From Aquirufa sp. (lineage in GTDB: Bacteria; Bacteroidota; Bacteroidia; Cytophagales; Spirosomataceae), in the NCBI GenBank assembly GCA_030833145.1, contig JAURHT010000107.1, positions 1 through 6,494 of the forward strand: DNA of 6,494 nt. The letters run 5' to 3'. Shown here piece after piece: positions 1 through 5,636 of this stretch; within the stretch, counting starts at the first letter, position 1, and the number at the start of each line of letters is the position of its first letter. Under the pieces are notes generated by a model that worked only from the letters and a program-made list of their open reading frames with translations, did no database searches and had not been told where the DNA came from. Position numbers and translations under genes: made by a program.

Positions 1-132
1 TCCAGGAATACCAGAACCATCGTCAGATGACGTTACTTTACCTGAGACCGTCCGATCTTGGGCAAAAATTTGAATACTCAATAACAGCATTATACCGCTA
101 AGGAGCACCTTGGAAAGTAATTTTTTTCTCAT
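1..132 (-). CDS. N-terminus of a SusC/RagA-like TonB-dependent outer-membrane receptor (cut by window edge)
   Basis: Reading the minus strand from the ATG at 130-132 gives 44 codons that stay open to the window edge. The first ~23 residues form a signal peptide: a basic start (MRKKLLSK), a hydrophobic stretch (VLLSGIMLLLSI) and a cleavage-like FAQD. Right after it comes RTVSGKVTSSDDGSGIPG, the opening beta strand of the carboxypeptidase-regulatory-like domain that begins SusC/RagA-family TonB-dependent receptors in Bacteroidota. Such receptors span the outer membrane and import glycans, peptides or metal complexes together with a SusD-like lipoprotein. The substrate cannot be judged from this fragment. 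The gene follows an ECF sigma gene in the same direction, the usual arrangement for receptors under dedicated sigma control. The rest of the gene, including the plug and barrel, lies outside the window. Other secreted proteins with the same N-terminal domain remain possible. Confidence 0.75.
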   Translation of the reverse strand, partial: MRKKLLSKVLLSGIMLLLSIQIFAQDRTVSGKVTSSDDGSGIPG

Positions 133-145
133 AGGTTAATTGAAA

Positions 146-280
146 TTAAGTTGTTTGCAAAGTCATTTGGATCCTTTCCCACAAGGCTTTGCATTCTTGT
201 TGGGATAGTCTTAAGGGTTTAATTGGGTACTTATTTACTATTTTTAATCTCTTTATCCAGCTCATTCTTTTCGATAACAT
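146..280 (-). CDS. Candidate small ORF (44 aa) between the sigma factor and the SusC-like gene
   Basis: On the minus strand an ATG at 278-280 opens a 44-codon frame ending in TAA at 146-148, 13 nt before the receptor start. The product is strongly basic at its N-terminal half (MLSKRMSWIKRLKIVNKYPIKP) and ends in a helix-like stretch, LSQQECKALWERIQMTLQTT. I do not recognise a family. The frame is also open upstream to about 334, but without another ATG. In many Bacteroidota sigma-SusC loci this slot holds a FecR-type anti-sigma gene. The ALWERIQ segment faintly resembles the cytosolic part of such proteins, but there is no membrane helix or FecR domain. It may be a small protein, a leader peptide, a decayed anti-sigma remnant, or chance. 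The AT-rich context makes chance a real possibility. Confidence 0.3.
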   Translation of the reverse strand: MLSKRMSWIKRLKIVNKYPIKPLRLSQQECKALWERIQMTLQTT

Positions 281-283
281 GTC

Positions 284-298
284 AATCTTATTAAGATT
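284..298. repeat. 15-bp AT-rich palindrome in the sigma-SusC gap
   Basis: AATCTTA-T-TAAGATT is a perfect dyad with 7-bp arms around a single base. It lies just upstream of the small ORF and about 65 bp downstream of the sigma gene. It could be a protein-binding site or a weak hairpin. No U-run follows it on the minus strand, so it is not a convincing terminator. In sequence this AT-rich, a dyad of this size may arise by chance. Confidence 0.25.
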
Positions 299-361
299 TC
301 TTATTCCGAAAAGCAACAAAACTATACGATTTACTCAAATATTTCTTATAATTATTCAATA

Positions 362-979
362 TTAACAAGCATAGGCTTTCATCGTCATCTGTTCTTTCAT
401 CACACGTAAAGCACCGAATAACAAATTATAAACTGATTGAGGATTGATATTCATCTGTTCTGAAATTTGATCCGTATCCATATTCTCAAAATACTTTAAG
501 GTGATTGCCTCCCTTTGGCGCTTGCTTAACTTATTAAGGCTCTGATACATAGAAATATGCGATATCTTTTCTTCTTCCACCATAACTAATTGTCTTTCAG
601 GGGACGGCATATCCTCCATAAACTGGTATTGATAAGCATCATGGTGATTCAAATTCTTTAATTGTGTTTCTAAAGAGCGTACAATTTTACGTTTGATCGA
701 AGCCATCAAATAAAACTTTACACTAGTAGTAGGGCCAAGACTAGCATGATTCTTCCAAATTTCAACGAATAGATCATGAAGACAATCCTTGATTAAGTCC
801 TTATCACTTGTGATACCCATACAATACGTATATAGCGGCTGGACAAAATGTGAATACAAAACGGAAAACGCCTCCTGATCCCCTGCTCTGAATTTATCCC
901 AAACTTCAACTTCATTAATGGACTTCTTCATAAATCGATCTAAAATTGTACAATAGTGATATGTATTATAATTTGACAT
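362..979 (-). CDS. RNA polymerase ECF-type sigma-70 factor
   Basis: This is a small alternative sigma factor that directs RNA polymerase to a limited set of promoters. The 205-residue product has region 2 at about residues 27-100, including the RAGDQEAFSVLY helix and the DCLHDLFVEIWKN segment typical of Bacteroidota ECF factors. A linker of ~45 residues follows. Region 4 spans about 145-198 (LSKRQREAITLKYFENM, then the helix-turn-helix DQISEQMNINPQSVYNLLFGAL). Two starts are possible. M1 at 979 gives 205 aa; M17 (MKKSINEVEVW, ATG at 929-931) gives 189 aa and begins just before the conserved part. The later start fits better if the weak promoter at 991-1023 is real. A SusC-like receptor gene lies downstream in the same direction, so regulation of nutrient uptake is likely. 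No FecR-type anti-sigma gene lies between them. It diverges from the permease gene across the 980-1171 control region. Confidence 0.93.
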   Translation of the reverse strand: MSNYNTYHYCTILDRFMKKSINEVEVWDKFRAGDQEAFSVLYSHFVQPLYTYCMGITSDKDLIKDCLHDLFVEIWKNHASLGPTTSVKFYLMASIKRKIVRSLETQLKNLNHHDAYQYQFMEDMPSPERQLVMVEEEKISHISMYQSLNKLSKRQREAITLKYFENMDTDQISEQMNINPQSVYNLLFGALRVMKEQMTMKAYAC

Positions 980-990
980 ATACTACACAG

Positions 991-1023
991 GGAATATAGA
1001 AGATAATTGTATAAAAAATCAAA
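991..1023 (-). promoter_or_regulatory. Weak candidate promoter for the ECF sigma gene
   Basis: The minus strand shows TTTG (1020-1023), a 21-bp spacer and TATATTCC (991-998). The Bacteroidota primary-sigma consensus is TTTG and TAnnTTTG, so the upstream box matches but the downstream one has only TAnnTT. Transcription would begin roughly at 983-986, leaving almost no leader before the start at 979 but about 50 nt before the internal start at 931. The tandem palindromes at 1043-1068 lie 20-45 bp upstream of the TTTG box. Confidence 0.25.
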
Positions 1024-1042
1024 GAAAATATTTAATTTTTTT

Positions 1043-1068
1043 CCGTAAACGTTTACGGAAACGTTTAC
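1043..1068. promoter_or_regulatory. Tandem LacI-family-type operator pair
   Basis: CCGTAAACGTTTACGG at 1043-1058 is a perfect 16-bp palindrome. It is followed at once by a second copy of its core. GTAAACGTTTAC (1045-1056) and GGAAACGTTTAC (1057-1068) form a direct 12-bp repeat differing at one base, with centres 12 bp apart, close to one helical turn. A symmetric site with a central CG flanked by A/T-rich half-sites is the hallmark of LacI/GalR-family operators. The pair sits in the divergent region, 64 bp from the sigma start and ~100 bp from the permease start, so it could control either or both. No LacI-type regulator gene is in the window. Confidence 0.55.
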
Positions 1069-1097
1069 AATCAAAAAAAGTTGAAATGACATCCTTC

Positions 1098-1148
1098 AAA
1101 TCAGAAATTTTAATCGTTTCTTTGAATTTCTGATGTAAATCAGGAATT
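1098..1148. repeat. Three-copy 12-bp motif (AAATCAGAAATT) upstream of the permease
   Basis: The motif occurs forward at 1098-1109 (AAATCAGAAATT), inverted at 1125-1136 (reverse complement ACATCAGAAATT) and forward again at 1137-1148 (AAATCAGGAATT). The first two copies share a perfect 10-bp inverted repeat (1100-1109 and 1125-1134) with a 15-nt loop. The last copy ends 23 bp before the permease start. It may be a cluster of regulator-binding sites or a 5'-leader hairpin. I find no clear TTTG/TAnnTTTG promoter for the permease here, so the control elements cannot be placed relative to a transcription start. Confidence 0.35.
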
Positions 1149-1171
1149 GTATTTAATCAATAAACACCTCT

Positions 1172-2569
1172 ATGAATAAAAAATTAAACACCCTCGATGC
1201 CTCTATGTTAGTGATGGGATCGATGATAGGCTCAGGTATCTTCCTCGTAAGTTCAGAAGTGGCTAGATCGGTGGGCTCCCCTATTTATTGGATTGGAACC
1301 TGGTTATTAACCGCATTTCTAACTATAACTGGTGCTTTTGCCTACGGTAAACTAAGTTCTGTTTTTCCTAAAACGGGAGGTCAGTATATCTATTTAAAAG
1401 AATCCTATAATTCGTTAATAGGCTTTCTTTTTGGCTGGACTACCTTCTTAGTGATTCAAACAGGAACTATAGCAGCGGTAGCTGTTGCCTTTGCTCGATA
1501 TGCAGGTTTCATTTTTCCTGGAATTCTAAACGATACACCATTAGTAGGTGATTATATTACAACGCAACAAATTTTGGCGGCAACACTCATCGCGCTTCTG
1601 ACCTATATTAATAGTAGAGGTGTACAATTTGCCTCTTTGGTTCAAAATATCTTTACCATTACCAAAATCGGAGCCATCGTCATCCTTATCATTATTGGAT
1701 TGTATGTAGGGGTTCAAAATGATTGGATTCACTTTGAAGGATTTTTTGCTAAGCCATTTACCATTGATGCTACGACTAATACATCTCATTCCATCGGGGG
1801 ATGGGAATTAGCTTCATTGTTCGGGGTAGCCATGATTGGGCCTTTATTCTCATCTTCAGCTTGGAATAATGTCACTTTTGCGAGTGCAGATTTTGAAGAC
1901 CCTAAGAAGACAATTGCGAAAGGTTTAGTCTATGGATCTGCGCTCGTATGCCTATTGTATTTACTAACAAATATGGCCTACCTGAGCATTTTACCTTTAC
2001 AAGGAGAATCAGATGGTATCAATAGTTATGCGCGCGGGATTATGTTTGCCACTCAGGATCGTCTTGGAGCAGCCGCTTTAGAGACCGTTTTAGGCGGTAT
2101 CGGTGCTCTAGTTATGGCGGTGTTTATTATGATCTCTACGTTTGGATGTAACAATGGAATCATCTTAGCAGGAGGACGTTTATTCCAAGCAATGGCAAAC
2201 GACCGTTTATTCTTTAAGAAAGCGGCAGAAACAAACGATAAAGATGTACCTGTGTATTCTTTAGGAATTCAAGGGATTTGGGCCATCTTGTTATGCTTCT
2301 CAGGATCTTATGGGGCGCTATTAGACTTTACGGTATTTGCTATCTTGATATTTTACTTCCTAACGGTAGCGTCTGTTTTTAAAACAAGAATCATGCAGAA
2401 CGAACTGCCTCTTTTGCAAAAATTGCTTTTCAGTGGCTACTTACTATTATTAGTAGGAATCGCTGGAAACCTATTGTGGGTGAAAACACTCTCCTCTTCC
2501 ATTGGTTTAGGAATTGTGCTATTAGGTATTCCATTCTACTTTGTCATGAAGAAAACTCAGAGCAATTGA
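1172..2569 (+). CDS. APC-superfamily amino acid permease
   Basis: The 465-residue product is a polytopic inner-membrane protein with about 12 hydrophobic segments, the usual size and topology for amino acid-polyamine-organocation transporters. The first segment carries GSMIGSGIFLVS (residues 16-27), the unwound-helix signature that binds the substrate backbone in APC and LAT-type carriers. Another family-typical stretch is near residues 320-360 (FGCNNGIILAGGRLFQAMANDRLFF, followed by VPVYSLGIQ). It most likely moves amino acids by proton symport or exchange; the substrate cannot be told from the sequence. It starts at the ATG at 1172, with an AT-rich upstream and no Shine-Dalgarno sequence, as is normal in Bacteroidota. 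The gene reads alone rightwards, with operator-like elements 23-129 bp upstream. Its last 13 bases overlap the end of the opposing esterase gene, and its probable terminator lies 31 bp beyond its stop. Confidence 0.9.
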   Translation: MNKKLNTLDASMLVMGSMIGSGIFLVSSEVARSVGSPIYWIGTWLLTAFLTITGAFAYGKLSSVFPKTGGQYIYLKESYNSLIGFLFGWTTFLVIQTGTIAAVAVAFARYAGFIFPGILNDTPLVGDYITTQQILAATLIALLTYINSRGVQFASLVQNIFTITKIGAIVILIIIGLYVGVQNDWIHFEGFFAKPFTIDATTNTSHSIGGWELASLFGVAMIGPLFSSSAWNNVTFASADFEDPKKTIAKGLVYGSALVCLLYLLTNMAYLSILPLQGESDGINSYARGIMFATQDRLGAAALETVLGGIGALVMAVFIMISTFGCNNGIILAGGRLFQAMANDRLFFKKAAETNDKDVPVYSLGIQGIWAILLCFSGSYGALLDFTVFAILIFYFLTVASVFKTRIMQNELPLLQKLLFSGYLLLLVGIAGNLLWVKTLSSSIGLGIVLLGIPFYFVMKKTQSN

Positions 2570-3459
2570 TTTGCTTTCATCCAAGTAATTAAACGATCGA
2601 ACCACAAGTCTCCACTTGTGGTTTTATTGTTTAGTCCAAAACCGTGACCACCTTTTGCGTAAACATGCAAATCAACGGGAACTTTATTCGCCGTTAATTT
2701 CTCTGCATAAAGTAACGAGTTTTTCAAAGGGACTGCATTATCATCGGCAGCATGCACAATAAACGCTTTTGGTGTTTGGGCATTTACTTGTTCCTCGTTT
2801 GAGAATAAAACCAATTCTTCCTCTGTGGGATTCTTTCCAAGTAGATTTTGAGAAGAACCTCCATGTCCAAAGGAACGTACAGAGATGACTGGATATAATA
2901 AAATAGAAAAATCTGGTCTAAGGTTAGCCCCGATATGTATACCAGTAAAGTCTTTATTGAAATGGGTAGACGCCGTAGCAGCTAAATGCCCACCTGCAGA
3001 GAAACCCATGATACCTACTTTGGCAGGATCCACGTTCCATTTCGTTGCATTTGTGCGAACTAAGGCAATCGCAGATTGAGCATCTTGTAAAGGTGCGTAT
3101 TTTTTCTCGACTTGCGCAGAATCAGCTGGCAAGCGATAATACAATACCAAAGCCGAGACTCCTATTTCATTGAATTTAGCCGCGATATCATATCCTTCAT
3201 GTGATGAGGCTAAAATGCGGTACCCGCCACCTGGACAAATCACCACGCAACTTGTCGGTTTAGTAGAACCAGGAGCAGGAAAAAAACGATAGGTAGGAAC
3301 AGTCACATCTGAAATGCGCTCGATACCATCAGCTCCTTTTGTTGCTTTTTGCTTATTCGCTACAGGCTTTGAATTAGGAATACCTGTAGGATATAGAGGA
3401 AGGAAATCTTGTGCCATAATCGGTGAGGCAAAAAGAAGAATGAGGACTAACTTTTTCAT
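2557..3459 (-). CDS. Secreted alpha/beta hydrolase, acetyl-esterase/BD-FAE-like
   Basis: The 300-residue product starts with a signal peptide (MKKLVLILLFASPIMAQ), so it acts in the periplasm or outside the cell. The alpha/beta-hydrolase hallmarks are in order: CPGGGY at 75-80 for the oxyanion hole, the nucleophile elbow GFSAGG at 152-157 with Ser154, an acidic residue in HAADDNAVPL (Asp239/240), and His272 in GGHGFG. This layout fits the esterase/lipase group that includes BD-FAE-like and acetylxylan-type esterases, so the likely reaction is removal of acetyl or similar ester groups from a carbohydrate or small ester. The true substrate is unknown. The start ATG overlaps the transporter stop (ATGA, 3456-3459), suggesting translational coupling and an operon with the genes upstream. 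The 3' end overlaps the permease by 13 nt. The stretch encoding residues ~279-286 doubles as the permease's terminator hairpin on the other strand. Confidence 0.88.
   Translation of the reverse strand: MKKLVLILLFASPIMAQDFLPLYPTGIPNSKPVANKQKATKGADGIERISDVTVPTYRFFPAPGSTKPTSCVVICPGGGYRILASSHEGYDIAAKFNEIGVSALVLYYRLPADSAQVEKKYAPLQDAQSAIALVRTNATKWNVDPAKVGIMGFSAGGHLAATASTHFNKDFTGIHIGANLRPDFSILLYPVISVRSFGHGGSSQNLLGKNPTEEELVLFSNEEQVNAQTPKAFIVHAADDNAVPLKNSLLYAEKLTANKVPVDLHVYAKGGHGFGLNNKTTSGDLWFDRLITWMKANQLL
2600..2630 (+). terminator. Rho-independent-type terminator for the permease, inside the esterase gene
   Basis: AACCACAAGT (2600-2609), loop CTCC and ACTTGTGGTT (2614-2623) form a perfect 10-bp stem with a tetraloop. 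TTTTATTGTTT follows (2622-2632, overlapping the stem end) on the plus strand. The hairpin starts 31 nt past the permease stop. On the minus strand no U-run follows, so it should act only on rightward transcripts. The same bases code for the Thr-Ser-Gly-Asp-Leu-Trp part of the opposing esterase. Confidence 0.6.
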
Positions 3460-4370
3460 TTAGATAAGGTCTTTTCAGTAGTAATTAACAAGACAGCTGA
3501 TAATATCAAACTACTTGCAAACAACAATATACTACTTAAAGACTCACCAAGAATAATATTACCCAAAAACAACGCAATAATTGGATTTACATAAGTATAA
3601 GTGGAGACCAACGTGGCATCTAGGGCTTTGGATAAATAACCAAATAATCCAAAACCTACCATCGAACCAATCAACGCTAAATAGATAAATACATAGATTG
3701 CTTTTAAAGGCAATTCTGAAACAATAACAGATTGCGCGTCACCTCGAAATAAACCTATACCAAGCAATATGAGTCCACCAGTCGTCATCTGAATCCCGCA
3801 AACCTGCGTAAAATGATAGGTATTGGCTTTCATAAACTGAATGTAAAAGACGCCTAAATTCCAAGCAACGACCGCAATTAATAAAAAGCCCATTCCTCGG
3901 TAAAAGTCAATTTCCTTTCCCGGAATCGCTAAATTCTTTTGAGAAGCTAACAAGATAATTCCCACAAAACCAATTAAGGTACCTAACAGCTTTCGATTAG
4001 TAGGCTTTCGACCTGAAATCCAAAAGAAAATAATCAATAAAAGCGGCCCTACGGCCATAAAAACGGAAGATAATCCGGAGGGTATGGTTTGACCAGCTAA
4101 TGCCATAAATCCATTGCCTAAGGTAATTAATAGAACACCAGCTAATAGATGCACTCTCCAATGCTGAAGCGACAATTTTTGCCAATGTCCTCCTAGTATT
4201 GACCACGCTAAAAACAATAAACCAGCGACTAAATTTCTCGAAAAGGAGATGACTAAAGGGGGAAGAAATTCTAACAGGATCCGAACACTCAGAAAGGTGC
4301 TACCCCAAATAAGATATAGGCCTCCAAGCGCTAACATCGTCACCAGCGATATGGATTCCTTTTTGTTCAT
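3456..4370 (-). CDS. EamA-family (DMT superfamily) transporter
   Basis: The 304-residue product is an inner-membrane protein with about ten hydrophobic segments arranged as two EamA repeats, roughly residues 14-146 and 160-297, the standard length for the drug/metabolite transporter superfamily. The first repeat has the characteristic YLIWGSTFLSVRILLEFLPP. The second ends with TYTYVNPIIALFLGNIILGE, the conserved proline-containing helix and glutamate of the family. Members export amino acids, other metabolites or drugs; the substrate cannot be assigned here. The start lies 1 nt beyond the trmD stop and the end overlaps the esterase start by 4 nt, so it is probably expressed from the translation operon upstream. 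No separate promoter is visible. Confidence 0.9.
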   Translation of the reverse strand: MNKKESISLVTMLALGGLYLIWGSTFLSVRILLEFLPPLVISFSRNLVAGLLFLAWSILGGHWQKLSLQHWRVHLLAGVLLITLGNGFMALAGQTIPSGLSSVFMAVGPLLLIIFFWISGRKPTNRKLLGTLIGFVGIILLASQKNLAIPGKEIDFYRGMGFLLIAVVAWNLGVFYIQFMKANTYHFTQVCGIQMTTGGLILLGIGLFRGDAQSVIVSELPLKAIYVFIYLALIGSMVGFGLFGYLSKALDATLVSTYTYVNPIIALFLGNIILGESLSSILLFASSLILSAVLLITTEKTLSK

Positions 4371-4371
4371 G

Positions 4372-5046
4372 TTAATCTAATAAATCTGGTCTTCTGGTCT
4401 GCGTTCGCAAAACAGCTTGCTCGTGACGCCATTCCTCAATCTTCTTTTCGTGACCTGATAATAATACTTCAGGAACGTCCATTCCATCAAAACTAGCTGG
4501 ACGGGTATAAACTGGAGGAGCTAATAATCCATCTTGAAATGAATCAGTTAATGCGGAGCTTTCATCCCCTATCGCCCCTGGAATCAAACGTATAATAGCA
4601 TCAGCAGTTACGGCTGCCGCTAATTCACCACCAGACAATACATAATCGCCAACGGAAATCTCCTTCGTTACATACTTCTCTCGTATACGTTCGTCGATTC
4701 CTTTGTAGTGACCACAGATAAATAACAGGTTTTCTCCTAAGCTTAATTGATTCACTAAACCTTGCTTTAAGACAATGCCATCCGGACTAAAATAGATAAT
4801 CTCGTTATATTCACGTTCAGATTTTAAGAATTCAATACATTTCGACAAAGGTTCCACAGCCAACACCATACCTGCCCCACCACCAAACGGATAATCATCT
4901 ACTTGTTTGTGCTTTTTCTCAGAAAAGTCGTGTAAATCGTGAAACACAACCTCAACAAGCCCCGCCTTTGCGGCGCGCGCACAGATAGAATGCTCAAAAA
5001 AGCTGTTCATTAACGCCGGAACTACTGAAATGATATCAATCCGCAT
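4372..5046 (-). CDS. trmD: tRNA (guanine-N1-)-methyltransferase TrmD
   Basis: TrmD methylates N1 of G37 next to the anticodon using S-adenosylmethionine, which prevents +1 frameshifting. The 224-residue protein has the SPOUT trefoil-knot landmarks: YFSPDGIVL (85-93), [12 protein letters not shown] (110-121) and [13 protein letters not shown] (130-142), which form the cofactor pocket. Arg153 in IIRLIPG and Asp168 in [10 protein letters not shown] line up with the residues known to be catalytic in the E. coli enzyme (R154 and D169). The N-terminal start ([10 protein letters not shown]) and the glycine-rich [12 protein letters not shown] are also typical. It is slightly shorter than the ~250-residue enterobacterial form because the C-terminal tail after RRPDLLD is missing, which is common. 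It overlaps rimM by 11 nt, suggesting coupled translation, and is followed after 1 nt by the transporter gene. Confidence 0.98.
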   Translation of the reverse strand: MRIDIISVVPALMNSFFEHSICARAAKAGLVEVVFHDLHDFSEKKHKQVDDYPFGGGAGMVLAVEPLSKCIEFLKSEREYNEIIYFSPDGIVLKQGLVNQLSLGENLLFICGHYKGIDERIREKYVTKEISVGDYVLSGGELAAAVTADAIIRLIPGAIGDESSALTDSFQDGLLAPPVYTRPASFDGMDVPEVLLSGHEKKIEEWRHEQAVLRTQTRRPDLLD

Positions 5047-5572
5047 CTTCTTGTGTATAAACTTCTAATAGTCCATCAGGCAATATACTGTGCACGATTT
5101 GGTTCTTTTTATCCACTTTAGGGATAATGGCATCGATTAAGGGGATAAGAACTTCGTGGTTTTGGTAAATCATCACCACTACATCCTGTGCACCGGTACT
5201 ATAAATTTCCTTCACCGTACCTAAGTCACCTAAGTTTTTATCTACTACTTGATAACCGATTACCTCATGGTAATAAAACTGATCGTCTTTTAATTTAGGC
5301 AAAGCAGAAAGAGGTAAAAATACCTTTAGGCCTACTAAATCCTTCGTGGCATCTAAGGAGTTAACCCCTTCCAAAGTAATTAAATTCAAATTATCCCGAA
5401 TTTGGATATCTTCCACGAAATAAGGAACCATTTCATTTCCTTGCTGAAGAAAAATTGCATCTAAATCTTCATATTCATACGGATCATCTACATCTAAATA
5501 AAGGTGAAACGCTCCTTTCAAACCATGCGGTTTAGATAGGGTTCCTAATTCAAAATATTCAGTCTTTGCCAT
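5036..5572 (-). CDS. rimM: 16S rRNA processing / 30S maturation factor RimM
   Basis: RimM binds ribosomal protein S19 and helps assemble the 30S head. The 178-residue product has the N-terminal RimM barrel (about residues 6-90, with the opening [17 protein letters not shown] and [18 protein letters not shown]) and the C-terminal PRC-barrel (about 95-173, with [29 protein letters not shown] and [14 protein letters not shown]). The length matches the family. The ATG at 5570-5572 begins only 6 nt after the U-tract of the hairpin that separates it from rpsP, and there is no Shine-Dalgarno sequence. Translation is probably coupled to trmD by the 11-nt overlap at the 3' end. Its expression should depend on read-through of the upstream hairpin. 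Confidence 0.97.
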   Translation of the reverse strand: MAKTEYFELGTLSKPHGLKGAFHLYLDVDDPYEYEDLDAIFLQQGNEMVPYFVEDIQIRDNLNLITLEGVNSLDATKDLVGLKVFLPLSALPKLKDDQFYYHEVIGYQVVDKNLGDLGTVKEIYSTGAQDVVVMIYQNHEVLIPLIDAIIPKVDKKNQIVHSILPDGLLEVYTQEDAD

Positions 5573-5578
5573 AGGTAC

Positions 5579-5619
5579 AAAAAAAAATCATACAAACTTG
5601 AGAACAAATTTGTATGATT
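5579..5619 (-). terminator. Intercistronic hairpin with U-tract between rpsP and rimM
   Basis: On the minus strand AATCATACAAA (5609-5619), a 12-nt loop and TTTGTATGATT (5586-5596) form a perfect 11-bp stem. A run of T follows at once, down to 5579. The stem begins 17 nt after the rpsP stop codon and the T-run ends 6 nt before the rimM start. This is the form of a Rho-independent terminator. The stem is AT-rich, so it may be only partly efficient. The likely role is to reduce rimM-trmD expression relative to rpsP; RNA stabilisation at the rpsP 3' end is an alternative. Confidence 0.65.
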
Positions 5620-5636
5620 CTACATGAAATCAAAAA

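Noticed and set aside
317..324. TAGTTTTG on the minus strand as a -7 box for the small ORF or SusC gene
   Set aside because: It fits TAnnTTTG, but no TTG-type upstream box lies at 17-23 bp; the nearest TTTG is 11 bp away. The gene may also use the ECF sigma, whose site is unknown.
1084..1157. Primary-sigma promoter for the permease
   Set aside because: TTTG occurs at 1121-1124, but no TAnnTTTG lies at an acceptable distance; the best partner (TATTTAAT at 1150) is 25 bp away and a poor match.
1541..1789. 82-codon minus-strand frame
   Set aside because: It lies wholly inside the well-supported permease gene on the other strand and has no recognisable features.
2885..3079. 64-codon plus-strand frame
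   Set aside because: It is antisense to the esterase active-site region, whose motifs are clear; nothing suggests a real product.
3997..4206. 69-codon minus-strand frame
   Set aside because: It is an out-of-frame shadow within the EamA transporter gene.
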